The notes below the pieces were generated by a model that was not told where the DNA came from, did no database searches, and saw only the letters and a list, made by a program, of their open reading frames with translations. A stretch of 64,000 bases of DNA from Stenotrophomonas maltophilia (lineage in GTDB: Bacteria > Pseudomonadota > Gammaproteobacteria > Xanthomonadales > Xanthomonadaceae): the NCBI GenBank assembly GCA_002363385.1, contig DEVL01000006.1, positions 62,001-126,000 of the forward strand. The letters run 5' to 3'. Positions within the stretch are counted from its first letter, which is position 1, and every line of letters begins with the position of its first letter. The position numbers and the translations under genes are program-made. Positions 25,571 to 33,080 of this stretch are shown in pieces.

Positions 25571-26302
25571 ATGCGTCAGATCATCCTTGATACCGAAACC
25601 ACCGGCCTGGAATGGCGGAAGGGCAACCGCATCGTCGAAATCGGCTGTGTGGAACTGCTCGAGCGCCGCCCCAGTGGCAACAACTACCACCAGTACCTCA
25701 AGCCGGACTGCGAGTTCGAACAGGGCGCGCAGGAAGTCACCGGCCTGACCCTGGAGTTCCTGGCCGACAAGCCGGACTTCGCCCAGGTCGTCGACGACTT
25801 CCTCGCCTATATCGACGGCGCCGAGCTGATCATCCACAACGCGGCGTTCGATCTGGGCTTCCTGGACAACGAGCTGTCGCTGCTGGGCGATCACTACGGC
25901 AAGATCACCGACCGCTGCACGGTGATCGATACGCTGAAGATGGCGCGTGAGCGATTCCCCGGCCAGCGCAACTCGCTGGATGCGCTGTGCCGCCGCCTGG
26001 GCGTGGACAATGCCCACCGCCAGCTGCACGGCGGCCTGCTCGATGCGCAGATCCTGGGCGATGTCTACATCGCGCTGACCTCGGGCCAGGAAGAAATCGG
26101 CTTCGGCTCGGCCGATGACCAGAAAACCGGCAGCGCCCACGCGCAGACCTTCGACACCTCGCGCCTGCTGCCCCGCCCGCGCGTGGTCGCCACCGCCTCG
26201 GAGCGGGAGGCGCACGAAGCTCGCCTGGCCAAGCTGCGCAAGAAGGCCGGCCGCGCAATCTGGGATGGTGAACCCGAGGCGGCGGAAGCGGTCAGCGCCT
26301 GA
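25571..26302 (+). CDS. dnaQ: DNA polymerase III epsilon subunit (3'-5' proofreading exonuclease)
   Basis: DEDDh exonuclease of the replicase core, 243 aa. Motif I is ILDTETTGLEW, motif II is IIHNAAFDLGFL, and motif III is HRQLHGGLLDAQILG with the catalytic His. The C-terminal alpha-binding tail is present. The coupling with rnhA is conserved in gammaproteobacteria, although there the two are often divergent. Confidence 0.97.
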   Translation: MRQIILDTETTGLEWRKGNRIVEIGCVELLERRPSGNNYHQYLKPDCEFEQGAQEVTGLTLEFLADKPDFAQVVDDFLAYIDGAELIIHNAAFDLGFLDNELSLLGDHYGKITDRCTVIDTLKMARERFPGQRNSLDALCRRLGVDNAHRQLHGGLLDAQILGDVYIALTSGQEEIGFGSADDQKTGSAHAQTFDTSRLLPRPRVVATASEREAHEARLAKLRKKAGRAIWDGEPEAAEAVSA

Positions 26303-26318
26303 TGGCCCGACCCCGGCG

Positions 26319-26345
26319 GTAGATCCCAACCGTAGGTCGGGATCC
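26319..26345 (+). repeat. GTAG-headed palindrome (SMAG/REP-like)
   Basis: GTAG with stem GATCCCAACC / GGTCGGGATC (loop GTA, one mismatch). It occupies the 48-bp gap between convergent dnaQ and the PP2C gene and probably helps terminate both. Confidence 0.65.
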
Positions 26346-26350
26346 CTGCC

Positions 26351-27055
26351 TCAATGGCATCGCACCAGAATCACGGTGATGTTGTCCGAGCCGCCGCCAT
26401 CCAGCGCGGCGGCGACCAAGGTATCCACGCATTCCTGCGCACTGGCATCGTCGAAGGCGAGGGTGCGGGCGATGCCCTTGTCCTCGACCTCTTCGGTCAG
26501 CCCGTCACTGCACAGCAGCAGCTGCATGCCCGGGCGCAGCTCACCGGTGGTGGTCGCCACATTCAGATGTGCCGGATCGGTCACCCCCAGCGCCTGGGTC
26601 ACCACATTGCGATGCGGATGCGCCCGCGCCTGCTCGGCGGTCAGATTGCCCTGGGCGACCAGTTCCTGGACCACGCTGTGATCCTGGCTGAGCTGGGCCA
26701 GCTTGCCGTCGCGCCACAGGTACGCGCGGCTGTCGCCGACCCACGCCACCTCATACCGATTGCCCTGTACACGGGCCGCCACCACGGTGGTACCCATCGG
26801 CAGACTGTCGTTGCGGCGGCGCGAGGTGCGGATGATTTCCTCATCGGCGATCCGGATCGCATGCGCCAGCGTCGCCCCGCGACGTATCTCACGCACGATG
26901 GTTTCGCGCGCCAGCGCACTGGCCACCTCGCCACAGGCGTGCCCGCCCATGCCATCGGCGACCAGCCACAGCGCCAGCTCCCCATCGCCGTAATACGTAT
27001 CCTCATTGAGGTCACGGCGCAGGCCGGGGTGGGTCAGGTGTCCGAATTCGATCAT
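26351..27055 (-). CDS. PP2C-family serine/threonine phosphatase
   Basis: Metal-dependent Ser/Thr phosphatase, 234 aa. Motifs RRDLNEDTYYGD, LVADGMGGHACGE, VGDSRAYLWRDGKL, LLCSDGLTEEVED and GGSDNITVILV contain the metal-binding aspartates. It resembles bacterial PrpC/Stp1 stand-alone enzymes. The ATG at 27055 begins MIEFGHLTHPGLRR. No partner kinase is adjacent, so the target is unknown. Confidence 0.92.
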   Translation of the reverse strand: MIEFGHLTHPGLRRDLNEDTYYGDGELALWLVADGMGGHACGEVASALARETIVREIRRGATLAHAIRIADEEIIRTSRRRNDSLPMGTTVVAARVQGNRYEVAWVGDSRAYLWRDGKLAQLSQDHSVVQELVAQGNLTAEQARAHPHRNVVTQALGVTDPAHLNVATTTGELRPGMQLLLCSDGLTEEVEDKGIARTLAFDDASAQECVDTLVAAALDGGGSDNITVILVRCH

Positions 27056-27220
27056 GAAGGCGCGTGCCGGTGAGGATTGCGAGGGATAACGGCATGATCG
27101 CGGCCCGCCGGACATCCGGCAAGGCATCCATACAGAAGAAATTCACTTCTTTGCCCGCAATGACTTGTCGGCAGCGCGTCCTACCCGTATCATTCGCGTC
27201 CCGGTTCGCCGGGACCATCT

Positions 27221-27311
27221 GGAGAGGTGGCAGAGCGGTTGAATGTACCTGACTCGAAATCAGGCAGGCGTTTATAGCGCCTCGGGGGTTCGAATCCCCC
27301 CCTCTCCGCCA
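27221..27311 (+). tRNA. tRNA-Ser (CGA)
   Basis: 91 nt type II with encoded CCA. Anticodon loop CTCGAAA gives CGA. Followed by a terminator and then, 98 bp after the tRNA end, by structured repeat A. Confidence 0.97.
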
Positions 27312-27315
27312 GATA

Positions 27316-27352
27316 CATGAAAAAGGCCGCCCAGTGGGCGGCCTTTTTCATG
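27316..27352. terminator. Terminator after tRNA-Ser(CGA)
   Basis: ATGAAAAAGGCCGCCCA / GGGCGGCCTTTTTCAT hairpin. The same GGCCGCCC core terminates the other tRNA-Ser at 32809-32848. Confidence 0.88.
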
Positions 27353-27409
27353 TCCGAGATCGGGCGTCTTCCGACCGCTGCGAAATGAGCGGCGCCCAAT
27401 TGCGGGGGG

Positions 27410-27706
27410 ATGAGAACCCCCGAAGGGGGTTCGACGGATTCGTCTGGAACGAATCCGGACAGACGAACGTCTGGCCCTGGAGCGCGCAAGCGCGGAAGGG
27501 CTGGGTGCATGGATGCACCCAGCAATCCCAATGAAGCGGCCACCCTGCTTCCGAAGCCCTCAGCGTCATCACCGACATACCCGGGCGCGTGGCGACGCGT
27601 TCATCCCATCGGCGTATCCAACTCCAGGCGGCGCGGCCCTGGAGCGCGCAGCGCGGAAGGGCTGGGTGCATGGATGCACCCAGCAATCCCAATGAAGCGG
27701 CCACGC
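27410..27706 (+). repeat. Structured repeat, copy A (inverted partner at 32454-32751)
   Basis: About 300 bp made of successive hairpins: GAACCCCC/GGGGGTTC, GGATTCG/CGAATCC, CAGAC/GTCTG, then two ~70-bp cores containing the perfect palindrome GCTGGGTGCAT-GG-ATGCACCCAGC, separated by a ~95-bp spacer. It is close to 90% identical by eye to the reverse complement of copy B. It fills most of the 420-bp gap between tRNA-Ser(CGA) and the DUF6165 gene. An open frame through it is shifted by a 1-nt difference in the second core, so it is not treated as a gene. Confidence 0.8.
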
Positions 27707-27772
27707 CCTTACCCCACACCCCTCCAACATGCGCTCCGCTAAACTGCCCGCCTCACGTAACGGATCCCCACC

Positions 27773-28180
27773 ATGACCGCTGAAATCCTCGTCCCCGTGT
27801 CCTTCGGTGAACTGCTCGACAAGATCTCGATCCTGCAGATCAAATCCGAGCGCATCAGCGACGAGGCCAAGCTGGCCAATATCCGCACCGAGCTGAGCGC
27901 GCTGGAAAAGACCTGGATGGCGCACCCGGCCGGGGTCAAGGACATCGCCCGCCTGCGTGCCGAGCTCAAGGCCGTCAACGAGCGCCTGTGGGATATCGAA
28001 GACAACATCCGCCTGCAGGACAAGGCCCAGGCCTTCGACGACCATTTCGTCGAACTGGCCCGCAGCGTCTACCAGCAGAACGACGAGCGCGCCCGCATCA
28101 AGAAGGACATCAACCTGGCGCTGGGCTCGCTCTACGTGGAAGAGAAGTCGTACAAGGATTACGCGCCGCGCGGCGCGTAA
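27773..28180 (+). CDS. DUF6165 family protein
   Basis: 135 aa, mostly helical with charged heptad-like stretches (KSERISDEAKLANIRTELSA and INLALGSLYVEEKSYKDY). I recognise the DUF6165 family, which recurs next to LPS-core genes in Xanthomonadaceae. Its biochemical role is unknown. The last 22 bp overlap the end of the convergent glycosyltransferase inside a perfect palindrome, and both proteins end DYAPRGA. Confidence 0.8.
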   Translation: MTAEILVPVSFGELLDKISILQIKSERISDEAKLANIRTELSALEKTWMAHPAGVKDIARLRAELKAVNERLWDIEDNIRLQDKAQAFDDHFVELARSVYQQNDERARIKKDINLALGSLYVEEKSYKDYAPRGA

Positions 28181-28182
28181 TC
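28157..28182. terminator. 26-bp perfect palindrome at overlapping convergent gene ends
   Basis: The half site GATTACGCGCCGC is followed immediately by its exact reverse complement. The stop codons of DUF6165 (+, 28178-28180) and the GT9 gene (-, 28161-28159) both lie inside. It may act as a bidirectional 3' structure, although a loop-free palindrome must open a few central bases to fold. Confidence 0.6.
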
Positions 28183-29214
28183 GGCCACGTACCGCTCGAA
28201 GGCGGCAATGCCGTCCTCGACCGTGATCAGCTGCATCACGTCGTCGAATTCGACCTTCGCGCCCCATTTCAGTTCGCTGGCCGGCTTGCCCAGGAATCTG
28301 CGCGCCGCATCGTCGTAGCGGTCCACGCAGTAGCGGCGGTCGGAGTAGGGGCCGCTGCGGTGCGGGTTGCTGGCCGCGTGCAGGCCGAGCACCTTGGTGC
28401 CCATCGCGTTGGCGATATGCATCGGGCCCGAATCGGGCGTCATCACCAGTGCGGCGCGCGCCAACAGCGCCGGCAGCTGCTTCAGTGTGTCCTTGCCGAC
28501 CAGATCCAGCGCCGGGGTGGTCAGCTGCGCCTGGATGGCATCGGCCATGCCGCGCTCCAGCTCACTGCGCCCACCGCACAGCACCACCCGCCAGCCACGC
28601 GAGGTAGCGTGGTTGGCCACGGCCGCATAGCGGTCGGCATACCAGTTGCGGCGGACGTGGCTGGAGCAGGGCGAAATCATCAGCACCGGGCGGCCGTCGT
28701 CGGCCCATTGGGCATTGGCCCACTCGAACGCGGCCGGCGGCACGGCCAGGTCCCAGCTGACCTCGGTCTGCTTCAGGCCCAGCGGCTCGCAGAAGCTGCC
28801 GATCGCATCCAGCACGTGGATGCCGGGGCGATCCGGGATGCGCTCATTGATAAACAGCCCGTGAAGGTCCTTGGACCGCGATTTGTCGTAGCCGATGCGG
28901 CGCTTGGCCGGCACGAAGGCGGACAGCACGTTGGCGCGGAAGGCCACCTGCATCTGCAGCAGTGCATCAAAGCGCCCGGCAGGGAGGCTGTCGCGCAGGG
29001 CGCGCATGCCGGCCAGGCCGGTTTTCTTGTCGTAGCTGTGGAAGGTCACGCCCGGCAGCCCATCGAGCAGCTTGTGGCCGGCCTTGTCGATGATCCAGTG
29101 CAGCGACACGCCGGGATCGGCCCGCTGCAGGGTGCGCACCAGCGGCACCACATGGGTCACGTCCCCCAGCGCGGACAAACGCAAAAGACACAAGGAAGAG
29201 GACGTTGGTGCCAT
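28159..29214 (-). CDS. Glycosyltransferase family 9 (LPS heptosyltransferase-type)
   Basis: 351 aa. GT9 features: N-terminal LCLLRLSALGDVTHVVPLVR, central RNWYADRYAAVANHATSR, and the nucleotide-sugar site LVMTPDSGPMHIANAMGTKVLGLH. Heptosyltransferase I/II are the characterised members and add heptose to Kdo in the inner core. The ATG at 29214 begins MAPTSSSLCLLRLSALGD. It is divergent from kdkA with 21 bp between starts. That neighbour supports an LPS-core role. Confidence 0.88.
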   Translation of the reverse strand: MAPTSSSLCLLRLSALGDVTHVVPLVRTLQRADPGVSLHWIIDKAGHKLLDGLPGVTFHSYDKKTGLAGMRALRDSLPAGRFDALLQMQVAFRANVLSAFVPAKRRIGYDKSRSKDLHGLFINERIPDRPGIHVLDAIGSFCEPLGLKQTEVSWDLAVPPAAFEWANAQWADDGRPVLMISPCSSHVRRNWYADRYAAVANHATSRGWRVVLCGGRSELERGMADAIQAQLTTPALDLVGKDTLKQLPALLARAALVMTPDSGPMHIANAMGTKVLGLHAASNPHRSGPYSDRRYCVDRYDDAARRFLGKPASELKWGAKVEFDDVMQLITVEDGIAAFERYVADYAPRGA

Positions 29215-29235
29215 GGTGTTGTTAGACTCGAAGGA

Positions 29236-29985
29236 ATGGTCGCATTCGACGCCACTGAAGCGCTGACGCCCTGCCGCGATGGACGCGGTATCGGCGCCAT
29301 TCTGTTCGACCGCGAAGCCTTGCGGCAAGCCGAGATGAGCCTGTTCGCGCCGGCCCACTGGGGCGAGCGGGCGCGACCGGTTGGCGATGGCGGCCGCGGC
29401 GGCGCCTGGTTCGTCGATGCGCCCTTCGGTCATGCCGTGCTGCGCCAGTACCTGCGCGGCGGCCTGGCGGCCAAGCTCAGCCGGGACCACTACATCTGGC
29501 GTGGTGCCAACCGCACCCGCAGTTTTGCCGAGTTCCGCCTGATGCGTGCCCTGCGCGCGCAGAAGCTGCCGGTACCGCGACCGATCGCCGCGTTCTACAT
29601 GCGCGAAGGCCTGCGCTACAAAGCGGCGATCCTGATGGAGCGGCTGGAGGGCGTGCGCTCGCTGGCCGACCGCGCGCTGGTCGCCGGGCGCGGCGCCCCC
29701 TGGGAAGAGACCGGCCGGCTGATCGCGCGCTTCCACCGCGCAGGGCTGGACCATGCCGATCTCAACGCCCACAACATTTTGTTCGACGCCAACGGCCACG
29801 GCTGGCTGATCGATTTCGATCGCGGCGTCCTGCGCATTCCCGCCACGCGCTGGCGCGAACGCAATCTCAAGCGGCTGCTGCGCTCGCTGATCAAACTGCG
29901 CGGTGAGCGCAGCCATGACGACGTCGAAAAGGACTACGCACGGCTGCGCCGCGCCTACGATCTGGCCTGGAACCGGGGTTACTGA
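29236..29985 (+). CDS. kdkA: 3-deoxy-D-manno-octulosonic acid (Kdo) kinase
   Basis: Phosphorylates Kdo in the LPS inner core, in organisms that carry one phosphorylated Kdo. 249 aa with a small protein-kinase-like fold: HAVLRQYLRGGLAAKL, the catalytic loop GLDHADLNAHNILFD and the metal-binding WLIDFDRGVLR. GAAGGA abuts the ATG at 29236. The stop overlaps the next start (TGATG). Confidence 0.9.
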   Translation: MVAFDATEALTPCRDGRGIGAILFDREALRQAEMSLFAPAHWGERARPVGDGGRGGAWFVDAPFGHAVLRQYLRGGLAAKLSRDHYIWRGANRTRSFAEFRLMRALRAQKLPVPRPIAAFYMREGLRYKAAILMERLEGVRSLADRALVAGRGAPWEETGRLIARFHRAGLDHADLNAHNILFDANGHGWLIDFDRGVLRIPATRWRERNLKRLLRSLIKLRGERSHDDVEKDYARLRRAYDLAWNRGY

Positions 29986-30752
29986 TGGACTGGGCGCTGC
30001 GTTTCATGGGGGTCGGCAATGCGTCGGCCGTGCAGCTGGGTTCGCCGATGGCGGTGATCGAGCGTGACGGCCGCCCATGGCTGACCATCGATTGCGGCGG
30101 GGAAGGGCTGACCGCCTTCCAGACGCAGTACGGGCATGTGCCGCAGGGGCTGTTCGTTACCCATGTACACCTGGACCATGTCGCCGGTTTCGAGCGATTG
30201 TTCGTCGATGCGTATTTCTCGCCGCAGCGTCGTGGGCTCATCCGCCTCTACGTGCCGGCGACGGTCGTGCCGCTGCTGCACAAGCGCGTGGCCGATTACC
30301 CGAACGTGCTGGCCGAGGGCGGTGCGAATTTCTGGGATGCCTTCCAGCTGATCGTGGTCGGCGACGCGTTCTGGCATGACGGGGTGCGCCTGGAGGTGTT
30401 TCCGGTGCGCCATCACTGGCCGGAAACCGCGTATGGCCTGCGCCTGAAGGGTGCGGTCACCTGGAGCGGGGATACCCGTCCGATTCCGGAAATGCTGGCG
30501 CGCTACGCCGACGACAACGAGCTGATCGCGCACGACTGCGGCCTGCACGGCAACCCGTCGCATACCGGCGTGGATGACCTGGAGCGTGAGTACACGCCCG
30601 AGCTGCAGGCGCGGATGATGCTGTACCACTATGCCAGCGAGAGCGACGGCGAGGCGCTGCGCCACCGTGGCCATCGTGTGGCCCTGCCCGGTGAGCGTGT
30701 GGCGCTGGCCACCCCGACCGCGATGCACGTGCTGGCCCAGGATCCTCCCTGA
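29985..30752 (+). CDS. MBL-fold metallo-hydrolase
   Basis: 255 aa with the metallo-beta-lactamase zinc motif FVTHVHLDHVAGFE, a second-ligand region VFPVRHHWPETAYG, TWSGDTRPIPE and IAHDCGLHGN. The layout resembles RNase Z/ElaC-like hydrolases but lacks their exosite, so the substrate is not assignable. It overlaps kdkA by one base and precedes the DUF4440 gene by 2 bp, suggesting one transcript. Confidence 0.85.
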   Translation: MDWALRFMGVGNASAVQLGSPMAVIERDGRPWLTIDCGGEGLTAFQTQYGHVPQGLFVTHVHLDHVAGFERLFVDAYFSPQRRGLIRLYVPATVVPLLHKRVADYPNVLAEGGANFWDAFQLIVVGDAFWHDGVRLEVFPVRHHWPETAYGLRLKGAVTWSGDTRPIPEMLARYADDNELIAHDCGLHGNPSHTGVDDLEREYTPELQARMMLYHYASESDGEALRHRGHRVALPGERVALATPTAMHVLAQDPP

Positions 30753-30754
30753 GC

Positions 30755-31123
30755 ATGGACGACGCGCTGGCCGCCCATCTGCAGGCGCTCGAACGCGCGT
30801 TGCATGGGCCGACGGTTCGCGGTGATGTCGCGCAGTTGGCCGCGTTGTTGGATGACGACTTCCGCGAGATTGGCAGCTCGGGCGCGTGTTTCGACCGTGC
30901 TGCTGCATTGGCCGAGATTCCGCGCGAGCGTGCGCAGGTGGAGATCGTGTCCAGCGATTACGACATCGCTCTGCTGGCCCCGACGCTCGCGCAGGTGCGG
31001 TACCGCAGTTGGTACGTGATCGACGGGGTGCGGCAACGCGAGGTGCTGCGCAGCTCGCTGTGGCGACTGCGCGACGGGGCATGGCGGGTGGTGTTCCATC
31101 AGGGCACGCCCGCGGCGCCCTAG
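30755..31123 (+). CDS. DUF4440 / NTF2-like protein
   Basis: 122 aa cone-shaped NTF2-like fold. Typical features are VAQLAALLDDDFREIGSSG, VRYRSWYVIDG and SSLWRLRDGAWRVVFHQGT. Such proteins bind small ligands or act as minor enzymes, and no catalytic residues can be assigned. It is the last gene of the kdkA-MBL-DUF4440 series and converges with the 4.5S RNA gene. Confidence 0.82.
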   Translation: MDDALAAHLQALERALHGPTVRGDVAQLAALLDDDFREIGSSGACFDRAAALAEIPRERAQVEIVSSDYDIALLAPTLAQVRYRSWYVIDGVRQREVLRSSLWRLRDGAWRVVFHQGTPAAP

Positions 31124-31162
31124 AGCGGCAGCAGCGCGTGGGAAATACCGGGGGCCTAAAAA

Positions 31163-31273
31163 GGTGGCGGCCCCGCCGGCTGACCTCGGCGCCCGCGTCG
31201 ATCGATACCGTTGCTGCCTTCCGGCCCTGGCGGGATTTTCGACCTAGCGTCGCGAGGGGCCGACGGGGCCACC
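31163..31273 (-). ncRNA. ffs: 4.5S RNA, signal recognition particle (small type)
   Basis: On the minus strand the conserved SRP apical core GCCAGGGCCGGAAGGCAGC is present at the expected place. The ends pair as GGTGGCCCCG / CGGGGCCGCCACC, followed by a T-run at 31158-31162. Length about 111 nt. It binds Ffh and directs co-translational targeting. Confidence 0.93.
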
Positions 31274-31274
31274 A

Positions 31275-31303
31275 TAGAGACGTTCCGGCTGCAGGGCGAT
31301 CAA
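31275..31303 (-). promoter_or_regulatory. Candidate promoter of 4.5S RNA
   Basis: TTGATC (31303-31298), 17-bp spacer, TCTCTA (31280-31275) on the minus strand. The -10 lies very close to the predicted RNA 5' end. Confidence 0.4.
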
Positions 31304-31459
31304 CGATCAGCCGGCCGCAGGCGGAAGGTGCACCGCAGGAACAGGCCCGGCAGTGCAGTCGCGCATTCTAGCGCATGCGTGGCACGCAGTGCCAGACGCG
31401 GAGGCTGAATCCTGTGTAGCCCGCTGTGGCACGGAACGGCCAATGTGCGGCCGGGTTGC

Positions 31460-31465
31460 TAAAAT
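31460..31465 (+). promoter_or_regulatory. -10 element of the gdx transcript
   Basis: TAAAAT, placed so that transcription would begin just before the first riboswitch hairpin. The -35 is poor. Confidence 0.45.
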
Positions 31466-31475
31466 GCGCTGCACA

Positions 31476-31524
31476 GGAGGAACGGCCTCCCCCATTTCGG
31501 GAACCACTGACCAGGACGGCCTGG
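31476..31524 (+). promoter_or_regulatory. Guanidine-II riboswitch (mini-ykkC)
   Basis: Two small hairpins with the diagnostic ACGG loops: GGAGG-AACGG-CCTCC (31476-31490) and CCAGG-ACGG-CCTGG (31511-31524). The Shine-Dalgarno AAGGAGGG at 31533-31540 can pair with the C-rich strands of these hairpins, so guanidine binding would free it. The downstream gene is an SMR-family guanidinium exporter, the classic target of this class. Confidence 0.88.
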
Positions 31525-31544
31525 CCCCCATCAAGGAGGGCCGC

Positions 31545-31862
31545 ATGGCCTGGATCTATCTGTTGGCAGCCGGTGTACTGGAAATCGTCTGGGCGTTCTC
31601 GATGAAGCAATCCGAGGGGTTCAGCAGGCTCACTCCCTCGATCATCACCCTCGTCACCATGATCGCCAGCTTCTGGCTGCTGTCACTGGCGATGCGCACG
31701 TTGCCGTTGGGCACCGCGTACACGATCTGGACCGGCATCGGCGCGGTTGGTGCGTTCGTGATCGGTATTACCTTCCTGGGCGAACAGGTCAGCGCGATGC
31801 GGATTGCCGCAGCGGTGTTGATCGTGAGTGGGTTGGTGTTGATGAAGTTGAGCAGCAGCTGA
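31545..31862 (+). CDS. gdx: Guanidinium exporter of the small multidrug resistance family
   Basis: 105 aa, four transmembrane helices. The conserved Glu lies in GVLEIVWAFSMKQSEGFSR, and the C-terminal half has TLPLGTAYTIWTGIGAVGAF, typical of Gdx/SugE rather than EmrE. It exports guanidinium in exchange for protons. AAGGAGGG lies 4 bp before the ATG at 31545, and a guanidine-II riboswitch covers the leader. Confidence 0.92.
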   Translation: MAWIYLLAAGVLEIVWAFSMKQSEGFSRLTPSIITLVTMIASFWLLSLAMRTLPLGTAYTIWTGIGAVGAFVIGITFLGEQVSAMRIAAAVLIVSGLVLMKLSSS

Positions 31863-31893
31863 GGCGTTTAAAACGCACGCTGTGCGCTCGGGG

Positions 31894-31917
31894 GTAGAGC
31901 CACGCCATGCGTGGCTG
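31894..31917 (+). repeat. GTAG-headed palindrome (SMAG/REP-like)
   Basis: GTAG then AGCCACGC / GCGTGGCT with a CAT loop. It lies between convergent gdx and the GNAT gene. Confidence 0.7.
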
Positions 31918-31952
31918 ACGCAACCCTGACGCACTCCGATCACTGGCGCCGC

Positions 31953-32405
31953 TCAGCGCGGCGCCAGTTCGAGCACCATCTCCACCGCATCCAGCCCGGG
32001 GCCGTGCCCATCGGGGGTGATGGAGGTGACGACGAAGCCGAGGCCGGCGTAGAAATCCTGCGTGTGCTGACTGGTGCTGAGCGTCACGCACTGGGCGCCG
32101 AGTGTTCTTGCGTGGGCCAGTCGCGCGTGGGAGAGCTGCGTACCCAGGCCTTGGCGATGACGGGTGCGGTCGACCATGCCCCAGCAGAAGGCCGCGCTGT
32201 GTTCGTTGTCGAGGGCGAGGCCGCCGCAGGCGACGAGGTGGCCGTTGTGTTCGACGACCAGATAGTCGTGGGCGCGGTCTGGGTGAAGTAGATAGTTGGC
32301 GAAGTCGTGGCGTTCGTGGGGGGCGAAGTAACGCGGCACGTTGGTGTCGAACAGGGCCAGGCAGGCCGGGGCGTCAGTTGGGGTGTAGGGGCGCAGGGTG
32401 GGCAT
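31953..32405 (-). CDS. GNAT-family N-acetyltransferase
   Basis: 150 aa. The acetyl-CoA site is seen as MVDRTRHRQGLGTQLSHARLAHAR, followed by VTLSTSQHTQDFYAGLGFVV, the usual GNAT motif A and B pattern. The opening MPTLRPYTPTDAPACLALFD is also typical. The substrate is unknown. The ATG at 32405 is chosen because upstream sequence runs into repeat copy B. Confidence 0.88.
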   Translation of the reverse strand: MPTLRPYTPTDAPACLALFDTNVPRYFAPHERHDFANYLLHPDRAHDYLVVEHNGHLVACGGLALDNEHSAAFCWGMVDRTRHRQGLGTQLSHARLAHARTLGAQCVTLSTSQHTQDFYAGLGFVVTSITPDGHGPGLDAVEMVLELAPR

Positions 32406-32453
32406 GGGGGGACTTTGGCATGCTCCGCGTTGGGGTGGTCGGCTTCGGATACA

Positions 32454-32751
32454 GGGTGGTTGCTTCATTGTGATTGCTGGGTGCATCCATGCACCCAGCC
32501 CTTCCGTGCTGGCGCGCTCCAGGGCCGCGCCTCCCGGAGCTGGATGCGCCATTGGGATGAACGCGTCGCCACGCGCCCGGGAATGTCGGCGATGGCGCTG
32601 AGGGCTTCGGATACAGGGTGGCTGCTTCATTGGGATTGCTGGGTGCATCCATGCACCCAGCCCTTCCGCGCTGTCGCGCTCCAGGGCCAGCCATGCGGCT
32701 GTCCGGATTCGCTCCCAGCGAATCCGTCGAACCCCCGTCGGGGGTTCTCAT
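32454..32751 (-). repeat. Structured repeat, copy B (inverted partner of 27410-27706)
   Basis: Same order of hairpins as copy A, read on the minus strand, starting 100 bp after the end of tRNA-Ser(GGA). The CAGAC/GTCTG stem of copy A is CAGCC/GGCTG here, a paired change that keeps the stem. It fills most of the 446-bp gap between the GNAT gene and the tRNA. Nothing else is recognisable in that gap except the terminator at 32809-32848. Confidence 0.8.
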
Positions 32752-32808
32752 ACCCCTCTCCATGGTTTCGCACACTGCTACCGGAGCCGGATCAATGACG
32801 AACGTGAG

Positions 32809-32848
32809 AAACGCAAAAGGCCGCCCCGAAGGGCGGCCTTTTGCGTTT
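32809..32848. terminator. Terminator after tRNA-Ser(GGA)
   Basis: Perfect 18-bp arms (AAACGCAAAAGGCCGCCC and its complement, loop CGAA), 4 bp downstream of the minus-strand tRNA. The GGCCGCCC core is shared with the other tRNA-Ser terminator. Confidence 0.9.
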
Positions 32849-32851
32849 GTC

Positions 32852-32944
32852 TGGCGGAGAGAGGGGGATTCGAACCCCCGAAGCGCGGTTTAGACGCTTA
32901 CACACTTTCCAGGCGTGCTCCTTCAACCGCTCGGACACCTCTCC
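32852..32944 (-). tRNA. tRNA-Ser (GGA)
   Basis: 93 nt type II with encoded CCA. Anticodon loop CTGGAAA gives GGA. Confidence 0.97.
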
Positions 32945-33080
32945 GGACCTGCTGCGATAACCCGCTGCAGGGGCGCAGATTCTAGCGGGGGAATTGGAAT
33001 CGCACAAGCGGTTCGTCACAAGGGGCAGGGGGGCTGGACAGGCGTGGCACAATGGTCGTCCCGATGAAGACGGTGGCCTG

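Noticed and set aside
27410..27742. Open frame through repeat copy A that resembles a frame in copy B
   Set aside because: The frame is broken relative to copy B by a 1-nt length difference in the second core, while the hairpins are preserved. Structure, not protein, appears to be maintained.
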